A stretch of 5,805 nt of DNA from an uncultured Planctomycetota bacterium. Its GTDB lineage: Bacteria; Planctomycetota; UBA1135; UBA2386. This document shows, in pieces, positions 1 through 5,805 of this stretch (position 1 is the stretch's first letter; each line of letters starts with the position of its first letter). The position numbers and the translations under genes were made by a program. Below the pieces are notes generated by a model. That model was given only the letters and a program-made list of their open reading frames with translations. It was not told the DNA's origin and did not search any database. The stretch spans positions 1 through 5,805 of the forward strand of contig CAIYFF010000459.1 of assembly GCA_903925435.1 (NCBI GenBank), written 5' to 3'.

Positions 1-391
1 CGTTCTCGCTGACGTAGCCCGCACCCATGATCGTGAGGTTGCCCCATTCGTTCGCCGTGGCGCGCCACGTGCCCGTCTTCGGGTTGCCGCCGACCCACGT
101 CGCACGGTCCGCCGCCGACGTGAAGATCACCGGCTTGAACTGGTTGCCGTTCACGAAGATCTGCGCGCCGCGGCACACCGCGAGGCTGCCGAGGCTGGAG
201 CATGCGACGACCGTGCCCGGCTCGATCGTGAGCGAGGCGCCCGGCAGCACGTAGATCTGCTGCTGGATGTCGTAGACGTTGTTGGCCGTCCAGGTCGTGG
301 ACGTCGAGATGTTGGAGTTGACGACGACCTGCGCGTTCACGAGGCCGGCGAAGGCGACCGCGGCGCAAGCGGCTTGGAGAATGGTCTTCAT
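1..391 (-). CDS. Secreted probable beta-helix protein, 3' end outside window
   Basis: Translating the minus strand from the ATG at 391..389 gives 130 codons without a stop, so the gene continues past the left edge. Residues 1-20 form a classic type I signal peptide: Lys2, a hydrophobic core at about 4-17, and a VNA|Q cleavage site after Ala20. The mature part is rich in Val, Thr, Asn and Gly. It has the order 'TTWTANNVY', 'IYVLPGASLTIEPGTVV', 'LAVCRGAQIFVNG', 'KPVIFTSAAD', then 'EWGNLTIMGAGYVSEN'. This is the N-terminal pattern I know from uncharacterised exported right-handed beta-helix proteins of Planctomycetota and Bacteroidota, where short strands stack into a solenoid. Cys64 and Cys73 could form a disulfide. 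No catalytic motif is visible in this fragment. The start is fixed by the signal peptide, although no Shine-Dalgarno sequence precedes it. It lies 149 bases after the lipoprotein gene on the same strand, behind a likely terminator, so it is probably transcribed separately. Family assignment is from memory of the pattern; the function is unknown. Confidence 0.88.
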   Translation of the reverse strand, partial: MKTILQAACAAVAFAGLVNAQVVVNSNISTSTTWTANNVYDIQQQIYVLPGASLTIEPGTVVACSSLGSLAVCRGAQIFVNGNQFKPVIFTSAADRATWVGGNPKTGTWRATANEWGNLTIMGAGYVSEN

Positions 392-430
392 GATGGAAGT
401 GGGCAGTCGGAGGGTGAAGGAGGGGAGGTC
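392..430 (-). promoter_or_regulatory. Pyrimidine-rich leader without Shine-Dalgarno
   Basis: The minus-strand stretch just before the ATG at 391 is strongly pyrimidine-rich and contains CCTCC three times within 409..428. This is the sequence of the anti-Shine-Dalgarno tail itself, not its complement, so it cannot pair with 16S rRNA in the usual way. No AGGAGG-like purine motif occurs within 20 bases of the start. Initiation is therefore probably Shine-Dalgarno independent, as is common in some GC-rich lineages. This may depend on ribosomal protein S1 or on an unstructured start region, which is inference. Confidence 0.4.
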
Positions 431-448
431 TTGAGGCCTTGCGGCCCT

Positions 449-478
449 TGATCGAACGCGGATCAGTTTGGGATCCGC
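449..478. repeat. Overlapping dyads with three GATC sites at 11-bp spacing
   Basis: Two inverted repeats overlap here. TGATC (449-453) pairs with GATCA (461-465), and GCGGATC (458-464) pairs with GATCCGC (472-478). Each pair is separated by exactly seven bases. As a result GATC occurs at 450, 461 and 472, one helical turn apart on the same face of the DNA. The element lies 58 to 87 bases upstream of the start codon of the beta-helix gene. It could be a regulator-binding site, a methylation-sensitive site or an RNA hairpin. No T run follows on either strand, so it is not a typical intrinsic terminator. The regulator, if any, is not identifiable. Confidence 0.4.
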
Positions 479-500
479 ATGTGCAGGTGCGGTTAAGGGC

Positions 501-532
501 AAAAGGAGCGTTCGCGAGATCGCACACGCTCC
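501..532 (-). terminator. Probable intrinsic terminator of the lipoprotein gene
   Basis: Read on the minus strand, GGAGCGT (532..526) pairs with ACGCTCC (511..505) as seven base pairs. After one G-A mismatch the stem continues with a T-G wobble and GCG/CGC around an ATCT tetraloop. TTTT (504..501) follows directly. The hairpin begins 8 bases after the stop codon of the lipoprotein gene, which is the right place and orientation. The T run is short (four, then GCCCTT), so efficiency is uncertain. A second 7-bp stem, CGTTCGC (540..534) with GCGAACG (515..509), shares bases 509-511 with the first, so the two cannot form together. Confidence 0.62.
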
Positions 533-540
533 AGCGAACG

Positions 541-1656
541 TCATTGACCGACGATCGGAGCGTTGTTGACGGTGCCGCTGCTGAGCACGCCGGACACGCC
601 GAACGCGGTGATCGCGACTGGGCCGACGCCGCGGGCAAACGTCATCTCGATGGCGCCGCTGCGCGCCGAGCCGTTCGTGGACAGCGACTCCATCTCCCAA
701 CGGATTCGGACCACATCCTGGAAGCGGCCCACGCCGGTTTGCACAGGGTCGGAGCCGGTCGGCAACACCTGCAGCGCTTCCGTGCCTGCCGACGAGGCGC
801 CCGTCGATCCATACGGCTCGTAAACGAGAGCAGGCAGAACGGCGATCATTCGCTGACCGAGAGTGACCTCAGCAGGCAAGAACAAGCTGAGGTCGTGCAG
901 TTGCTGATAGTCCGTTCCGCCGTTGGTCGAGAACTCGCCCACGACTTCCGTCGGGCCATATGCAAATGGCGGCGCATCGATGCGGCGCAGGTAGAAGCCG
1001 AGGTTCTCGTTGGGCGACGAGACGGTGAACTTGAAGACCTCCGCGCCCTGCAAGTTGGGCTCGGCGGACGTGCGCTCCATCGTGGCAACGAGGCCGTTGT
1101 TGAAGTTCCAGCGATTGCCGTGATGCAGCGGCAACATCCCTGGCGTCGACCCAAACAACCCCGTCGGGTTCGTGTTGACCCATCCGAGCAAACGCTCCGC
1201 AACCATGTAGCGCGCGGGGAAGTTGAGCGTCTGAAACATCGCGCGGCCCGTGTCCGGCTCCGTCACGCCCGCGACTTCGAGCACGCGGCCCGAGGCTTCG
1301 CGCGCGAGCACCACGACGGAACGCGTTTGGCGATTGAAGTCGAACGGCAGCGTCACCGTGACAGGGCGATCGAACTCCAACGACTGCGGGCCGAGCACGA
1401 TGCCACGGCTCAGGTTGGCGAAACCGGGCTGAATGAAGCCAAACTCCTGCGCAACCGAGATCTGCACCGGAGCAGCCGTAGCACCTGGCGGCACTTCGAC
1501 ACGGAGACCGGCGAGCTCGCCAGTCGTCATCTCCAACACGCCGCCAACGGCGCCAATCTGTTGGCTGCCGACCGTGGGAGAACCGCCACCACCGCCGCCA
1601 GAACACGCGGCGACCACGAGGAACAGCATCGAGACGACGAACGGTGCAAAACGCAT
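541..1656 (-). CDS. Lipoprotein with ZU5-like domain
   Basis: The product has 371 residues, ATG at 1656..1654 and TGA at 543..541. Residues 1-17 are a short hydrophobic signal ending in the lipobox V15-A16-A17-C18, so Cys18 should be lipidated. Ser rather than Asp at +2 fits outer-membrane sorting in a diderm. A tether of six glycines (20-25) follows. Residues about 34-105 resemble a ZU5-like beta-sandwich: 'GGVLEM', then 'LRVEVPPGAT', 'VQISV', and 'VLGPQSLEFDRPVTVTLPF'. This matches the family pattern of a Gly-rich first strand, an 'IPPGA' turn and an F-x-x-P-V-x-[VL]-x-[LF]-P strand. Residues about 175-355 form a second, mostly beta region with 'NRWNFNNG' and, near the end, 'GRFQDVVRIRW' and 'FARGVGPVAI'. 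That arrangement recurs in uncharacterised bacterial lipoproteins, in which a processed-strand ending 'GVG.V' closes the domain. No enzyme motif is seen. It is probably a structural or binding protein on the envelope. The start is set by the lipobox; no Shine-Dalgarno sequence precedes it. It lies 127 bases after the large gene. Confidence 0.93.
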   Translation of the reverse strand: MRFAPFVVSMLFLVVAACSGGGGGGSPTVGSQQIGAVGGVLEMTTGELAGLRVEVPPGATAAPVQISVAQEFGFIQPGFANLSRGIVLGPQSLEFDRPVTVTLPFDFNRQTRSVVVLAREASGRVLEVAGVTEPDTGRAMFQTLNFPARYMVAERLLGWVNTNPTGLFGSTPGMLPLHHGNRWNFNNGLVATMERTSAEPNLQGAEVFKFTVSSPNENLGFYLRRIDAPPFAYGPTEVVGEFSTNGGTDYQQLHDLSLFLPAEVTLGQRMIAVLPALVYEPYGSTGASSAGTEALQVLPTGSDPVQTGVGRFQDVVRIRWEMESLSTNGSARSGAIEMTFARGVGPVAITAFGVSGVLSSGTVNNAPIVGQ

Positions 1657-1740
1657 GTGCGGAATGCTGGTTCGCCCGCACCAAGCTTCCGTGAGTCGAA
1701 TGTGAAGGATCTGCGCAGACGCGATACGGCGCGCGGCAAG

Positions 1741-1776
1741 CGCTCCTGAGCGGCCGGTCCCGACGGCGGGACCGGC
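1741..1776 (-). terminator. Strong hairpin after the large gene, likely transcription end
   Basis: Positions 1753-1762 and 1767-1776 are perfect inverted repeats. On the minus strand they form GCCGGTCCCG-CCGT-CGGGACCGGC, a 10-bp stem with a 4-base loop. The stem starts 7 bases after the stop codon of the large gene. A second small hairpin, CGCT-CAGG-AGCG (1752..1741 on the minus strand), follows directly. There is no T run, so this is not a textbook Rho-independent terminator. It could be a U-less terminator or a block that protects the 3' end of the mRNA. Its position and perfect GC-rich pairing make a role at the transcript end likely. Confidence 0.55.
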
Positions 1777-1783
1777 GCGCAGG

Positions 1784-4700
1784 TCACTTCGTCGGCGGAT
1801 CGACTTCGCGGAGGACGGCTCCGTCCTTTTCGCTGAGCACGAGCAACGAGAAGCGAACCGGCCTGCTGCCGCCCTTCTCGGTCACGGAAGCGTAGTCAAA
1901 GCGCCCGCGCAAGTCCGTGTAGCCATCCTTGTGGAACTGCACGCGCCCGTCCTCTCCGCGCGCGTAGCACTTGACGTAGACCGCGGGCATCGCGACGCCA
2001 GCCTTGGAGCGCACCTCTACTTGGCCATACGACGCGGCGACCTGCACGTTCATCGCGCTCGACAGGCTTTGCGCACGACGGACGATGCCGTTCGCACGCG
2101 CCTCGACCACCACGTTGCCCTGCGCGAACTCAGCGGGCAACGGCGCCTTGGTCTCCTGCAACGCGGGGTCGATCGCGACAAAGTCGACGCGCATCGGCTC
2201 CACCCACCCGGCGGCGACGAGGCCCTGCTGCGCAAAGGGGCTCGCGCTGAATGCCGCCTCGATGTCGAGGCGGTGGTAGCGCAATTCGACGCGCGCGACG
2301 TTCTTGCAAGCAAGCACCGCTTGCCCGGCTTCGACCGTGAGATCGAGTTGCGGCTCCGTCGCCGCGAGCTGCGTCTGCTGCGATGCGAGATCACGCGGAT
2401 CGCCAGAAGCGATCGCCGCGCCATCCGCTTCATCCGCCTGCTGCAACACGGCGCGGAACTTCGCGCGCCAGCGCTCGACCGGATGGTCCGCATAGGGCTT
2501 CGCGATCGCGCGCGCCCCTGCGACATCGGCGCGGCCGAACGCAAACCACGCGGCGAGGTAGTCGCGCTGGAGCTTGGTGTCGACCGCCGCCGCATCGACG
2601 CGCTCGAACGCAGCCATCGCTTCGTCGATGCGGCCCTGCAGCATCAGGTAGTAGGACACTTCGAGCATCGAAGCCGAGTCGAGCGCGGGCCTCTTGCACA
2701 AGCCGTCGACGAACGCGATCCACTGACGTTCGAGCTCAGGGTTCTGGATCTTCTGCCACGCGCCGATGCGGTGAGCGCGCGCGTGGATCAAGGGATCGAA
2801 CTCCAAGTGCTCGTAGGCGCGACGCTCGACAGGATCGATGTCGAGCAGCGGCGATCGCAGATAGCCGCGAACGGACCGCGCGACGTCCTCGCGCCGCCCG
2901 AGGAACTCACGCATCACTGCGCGGTCGCCGTGCAGCAACGAGAACGACCACACCGTTGGATCGAAGCACATGCGCGAACGCAGCAACTCGACGACGCGCC
3001 GGAACGCCTCCTTGTCGCGCAAACGCCACGCGATGCGCGACAGGTCGACGCGCAGCAAGTTGTGCTCCGACATCCACGCAAGCAGCTCATCGAGGCTGCT
3101 CAACTGCGACACGTGCTCCCACGACTTGGTGTCCACCACCGTCGGGGTCGCAACCACCTTGCGCACTGCGGCGTCCGCAGCGCCCGCGAGCGCGCCGTCC
3201 TGGCTCACATGCGGCGGGTAGTGCGCGAAGTCGCCGACGGCAGGGAAGTAGAACAGGTACTCCATCGTGCGCGTGCCGAATGCATCGAGCGCAACCGGAG
3301 CGCTCCAAGCCGATGGCCCGCCGTGCAGCGGCATCGCGCCTGCGGGCACCTGCAGCAGCAGCGACAACCGCCGCGGCGCATCGGTCGGATTCGTCAGCAC
3401 GACTTGGCATCCGTAGGCAACACCGGTGAGGAACTCGCCCGCCACGTTCTTTTGCCGCTGCTGCGCGCCGTCGTAGGCGTAGCGATCATCAAGGCGGAAA
3501 CACGCCTGTCGGATCAACACCGGATCGATGCCGGCGCGTTGCTGCGCGGGCAGCATCTCGCTGCGCGCCAGCAGCATCCCGGACTTTGGCTGCAACGTCA
3601 GCGACGAGCCGTCGCGAGTGGCGGTCGGCGCCTCTGCCGCAAACGGCAGGTCGCTCACCGCGAGCGCGAGCATCGCTTCCGTGAAGGTGCCGCTGGCCGA
3701 CGCAAGGTGCGCGGACACGAAGGGAACGCCCGACGATGCGGCGAAGTCGCGCCAGAACGCATTCGCGGCGATCACGTCGGGCGACTGGGATGCGACAGGA
3801 GTCCGCCAGTAGGCCTGCTCCGCGAAAATGCGCGTCGCATCCGGCTCGCGGAACAACGCACGAGCAAAGCTGCGCTCCTTGAGGTCCTTCTCGTCGCTCA
3901 GTTTCCGTTGCGCGACGGACTTCTCCGCATCGCGCAACTCGGGCATGTCGGACTTTGCTTCCGCGAGTTCTGCAGCAACCTCATTGGGAGCCGGAGCTGG
4001 CGGGCCGCCCGGCCCCGCAGTCGCCGGCCCACCGGCGGTCGGGGCGCCCGGCTCCGCCAGGCCCCTGCCGCCGCCCGCGCGAGGGACTCCAGCGTACTCG
4101 CGGAGCTCTGCTGCTTTGCCTTTCGTCTCAGCGCGTGCGTTGCGGTCGTCCCACCCGCCTGCGTCCATGTCGAACTGAAGCTTGGCCAACCCCTCGGAGC
4201 CGGACTCGAGGTCGCCAGCACGCAATGCGGCAAGGAACAGCGACCGTTGGCGATCGAGGTCGACGGGCAACACATCCGCGCGCTCGGCAACGAAGCGGCG
4301 CAGCGCCTCTTGCTGTCCAGGCATGCGCTGCAGCAACAGGATCTGCTCGACGAGATTGAGGCGCGCAAAGCGCTGCGGCTCGAGCCAATCGCTGACATCG
4401 CTGCCGAGCATCCACTCATCGAGGAACTCGCGATGCGCCTTGTTGGCGAGATATGGCCGCAACACGGCGTCGAACCACGCGCGGTCCTTGAAGTAGACGA
4501 ACAGATGCAACTCGTGGCACGCGTGCTCGCGATAGAGCGCACGGCGCTCGTCATCGCCGATCTCGTTCCAGCGCGTGACGAACGCGAACTTCGCCAGATC
4601 CGCGGCGCCCGACACCGAGCTGAGCAGCTTGTGCGCGTCAGCGATCGTCGCATACGGACGCAACTTGCTCGTCGTGACGTCGGCGATGCGAGCAGACTCG

Positions 4701-5805
4701 CCTGCGCGGACGAACTCGATGCGCTCCTGCTCCGCCATCGGCGTCGCAGCATCGAATGCGCGCGCAAGGCGAAGGTCCTTCGCCGCCAGTTCCTTCCGCG
4801 GCAGCGCGATCGTGCGAACGACCGCGCCATCTTCGGAGACCGCGACGGCGGAGATCATCTGGCCCGATCCGAGCAACTTGCGCGCGACGCGCACCACGCC
4901 GTCTTGGTCAGGCCGCACGTTGGCGACGATTCCTGCTTGTGCTCCGAGGAAGTCGAGCGCTGCGTAGGCGTGAGGGTTGGCCTCGCTCGCCTCCGAACTC
5001 GGAGCGCTTTCTGGCTTCTGGTTCGCGACGCCGCCAGCGCGTCCGCCATAGCCGCCACCTTTGCCCCCGCCGATGCGACCAGCGTCCGCGGATTGCTCCA
5101 AGGCCCACGGATTCAGCAACAGGCTCGGTTGCGGCAGCATGTTGCCCGCTCGCTTGCTCGCGTAGCGGCGCTCCAGCACGTAGCGCAACTCGTCGGAGAC
5201 TTGCCTCCCTTGCTGGTAATCGCATTCGCTTGCGTCGAACCCGATCCGCGCCGACGACGGGTTGAGGCGCGGCAGCGACAGCGCGAGCGGCGAGAACGCA
5301 GTCTGGTAGCGGCTTGCGAACACATGCACACGCACATCGGGAGCCACAGCGTGGAGCCGCACCGTGACCTCGTCGTCGGTGGCTTCCATTGCGCGAATGG
5401 CGAGCTGCGAGCGGCCTTCGCTGCGCAGCGCACGCGTGGGCGACACGAACCACGACCCATGCGCGACGCCCGCCGTCACCGCCACCGCGATGCGCGCATC
5501 GAGCATCGGCAAGCACAGCTCGTAGTCGCCGGGCAGAAGCGAGCGCAGCTCCAATACGCCGTCGACCATCGCAAGCGACGCAGCCGCGTCGACCGCGCGA
5601 CATCCGCCGCGCAATTCGTAGAGCGTCGGCGACGAGGCTGACGTCGAATCCGCGCCATGGAGCGGCAAGCGCAACGTCTCGCCAGCGACTCCATGCATGC
5701 GCCGTGGAATCGCAATCCGATCGCGAATCGTCCAACTGCCGCTCGTCGAAGAATGCACCGAGGCGTTGACCGCATCGACGCCATCGAGCCGGCCCAGCGC
5801 GATGC
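1784..5805 (-). CDS. Very large conserved protein of unknown function, 5' end outside window
   Basis: The reading frame stays open from the right edge to TGA at 1786..1784, giving at least 1339 residues. The first start codon in the window is a GTG at 5758. Fifteen further in-frame codons lie upstream with no stop, and no signal peptide is seen, so the true start is probably outside. Numbering from that GTG, residues about 10-155 look like beta-sandwich. Residues 176-218 hold 'DYQQGRQVSDELRYVLERRY' and 'NMLPQPSLLLNPWAL'. A Gly-rich loop spans 230-243. Residues 380-545 are helical, with 'RPYLANKAHREFLDEWMLG' and 'RLNLVEQILL'. A Pro/Ala/Gly linker (559-592) leads into a charged, probably coiled helix (593-635). 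Residues 640-870 are mixed to beta, with 'CFRLDDRYAYDG' and 'YGCQVVLTNPT'. Residues 880-1110 are an alpha-solenoid that is TPR-like at 1028-1095. Residues 1130-1320 are beta, with 'YVKCYARGEDGRVQFHKDGY' followed by 'TDLRGRFDYASV'. I recognise these motifs from large hypothetical proteins in Planctomycetota and relatives, without a known function. No HExxH protease motif, CxEQ thioester or nucleotide-binding site is present. Confidence 0.95.
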   Translation of the reverse strand, partial: IALGRLDGVDAVNASVHSSTSGSWTIRDRIAIPRRMHGVAGETLRLPLHGADSTSASSPTLYELRGGCRAVDAAASLAMVDGVLELRSLLPGDYELCLPMLDARIAVAVTAGVAHGSWFVSPTRALRSEGRSQLAIRAMEATDDEVTVRLHAVAPDVRVHVFASRYQTAFSPLALSLPRLNPSSARIGFDASECDYQQGRQVSDELRYVLERRYASKRAGNMLPQPSLLLNPWALEQSADAGRIGGGKGGGYGGRAGGVANQKPESAPSSEASEANPHAYAALDFLGAQAGIVANVRPDQDGVVRVARKLLGSGQMISAVAVSEDGAVVRTIALPRKELAAKDLRLARAFDAATPMAEQERIEFVRAGESARIADVTTSKLRPYATIADAHKLLSSVSGAADLAKFAFVTRWNEIGDDERRALYREHACHELHLFVYFKDRAWFDAVLRPYLANKAHREFLDEWMLGSDVSDWLEPQRFARLNLVEQILLLQRMPGQQEALRRFVAERADVLPVDLDRQRSLFLAALRAGDLESGSEGLAKLQFDMDAGGWDDRNARAETKGKAAELREYAGVPRAGGGRGLAEPGAPTAGGPATAGPGGPPAPAPNEVAAELAEAKSDMPELRDAEKSVAQRKLSDEKDLKERSFARALFREPDATRIFAEQAYWRTPVASQSPDVIAANAFWRDFAASSGVPFVSAHLASASGTFTEAMLALAVSDLPFAAEAPTATRDGSSLTLQPKSGMLLARSEMLPAQQRAGIDPVLIRQACFRLDDRYAYDGAQQRQKNVAGEFLTGVAYGCQVVLTNPTDAPRRLSLLLQVPAGAMPLHGGPSAWSAPVALDAFGTRTMEYLFYFPAVGDFAHYPPHVSQDGALAGAADAAVRKVVATPTVVDTKSWEHVSQLSSLDELLAWMSEHNLLRVDLSRIAWRLRDKEAFRRVVELLRSRMCFDPTVWSFSLLHGDRAVMREFLGRREDVARSVRGYLRSPLLDIDPVERRAYEHLEFDPLIHARAHRIGAWQKIQNPELERQWIAFVDGLCKRPALDSASMLEVSYYLMLQGRIDEAMAAFERVDAAAVDTKLQRDYLAAWFAFGRADVAGARAIAKPYADHPVERWRAKFRAVLQQADEADGAAIASGDPRDLASQQTQLAATEPQLDLTVEAGQAVLACKNVARVELRYHRLDIEAAFSASPFAQQGLVAAGWVEPMRVDFVAIDPALQETKAPLPAEFAQGNVVVEARANGIVRRAQSLSSAMNVQVAASYGQVEVRSKAGVAMPAVYVKCYARGEDGRVQFHKDGYTDLRGRFDYASVTEKGGSRPVRFSLLVLSEKDGAVLREVDPPTK

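Noticed and set aside
27..254. Plus-strand frame of 75 codons near the left edge
   Set aside because: It lies opposite the secreted beta-helix gene, whose signal peptide and strand pattern are convincing; the plus-strand product has no recognisable feature.
434..449. Short GGCC-GCAA-GGCC hairpin as a terminator
   Set aside because: The stem is only four pairs plus a wobble and has no T run; the hairpin at 501..532 is far better placed.
439..1749. Open frame of 436 codons on the plus strand with a TTG start preceded by a purine-rich AAGGAGGGGAGG at 417..428
   Set aside because: The Shine-Dalgarno-like sequence is the complement of the pyrimidine leader of the beta-helix gene. The frame is codon-aligned opposite the lipoprotein gene and the product is Arg/His-rich without a signal or domain. 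The minus-strand lipoprotein, with its lipobox and terminator, explains the region.
1657..1752. Possible sigma-70 promoter upstream of the lipoprotein gene (TTGCCG on the minus strand)
   Set aside because: No TATAAT-like hexamer occurs at 16-18 bases from it; TTG-containing hexamers are expected by chance.
2409..2509. Two GCGATCGC octamers (2409-2416 and 2502-2509)
   Set aside because: Only two copies, both inside the coding sequence of the large gene, where GC-rich Ala, Ile and Asp codons easily produce the word; no array or regular spacing.
1931..5641. Open frame of 1236 codons on the plus strand, opposite the large gene
   Set aside because: Its codons align exactly with those of the minus-strand gene, so it stays open simply because that gene avoids TTA, CTA and TCA codons, as expected at high GC. 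The product is rich in Arg, His and Ala with no domain pattern, while the minus-strand protein has clear motifs.
1784..5805. Alpha-2-macroglobulin or metallopeptidase identity for the large protein
   Set aside because: There is no CxEQ thioester motif and no HExxH zinc site in the visible 1339 residues, and the order of beta and alpha blocks differs from alpha-2-macroglobulin.

Overview
This is a GC-rich bacterial window in which every supported gene lies on the minus strand. Read in the direction of transcription, from high to low coordinates, there are three genes. The first is a very large uncharacterised protein (1784..5805) whose start lies beyond the right edge. The second is a 371-residue lipoprotein with a ZU5-like domain (541..1656). 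The third is the first 130 residues of a secreted, probably beta-helical protein that runs off the left edge (1..391). Neither of the two start codons inside the window has a Shine-Dalgarno sequence. The domain styles resemble proteins I remember from Planctomycetota and, to a lesser extent, Bacteroidota: 'hypothetical' beta-helix surface proteins, Gly-tethered lipoproteins, and a giant alternating beta/alpha protein. A planctomycete-like source is my best guess. It is an inference from protein style, since the window has no marker gene.

Layout. The large gene ends at 1784 and is followed after 7 bases by a perfect 10-bp GC-rich hairpin (1753..1776) and a second small hairpin. A 127-base gap then leads to the lipoprotein gene. 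That gene ends at 541 and is followed by a hairpin with a T run (501..532), a good candidate intrinsic terminator. The 149-base gap before the third gene also holds three GATC tetranucleotides at exact 11-bp spacing, embedded in two overlapping dyads (449..478), and a pyrimidine-rich leader just before the start codon. The hairpins suggest three separate transcription units rather than one operon. No convincing sigma-70 promoter was seen in either gap.

Function. Two of the three products carry an export signal (type I and type II signal peptides). The large one is truncated at its N terminus, so export cannot be judged directly. All three look like cell-envelope or extracellular proteins, but nothing in the sequence shows that they act together. 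There is no RNA gene, CRISPR array, mobile element or recognisable defence system here. The point of most interest is the large conserved protein of unknown function.
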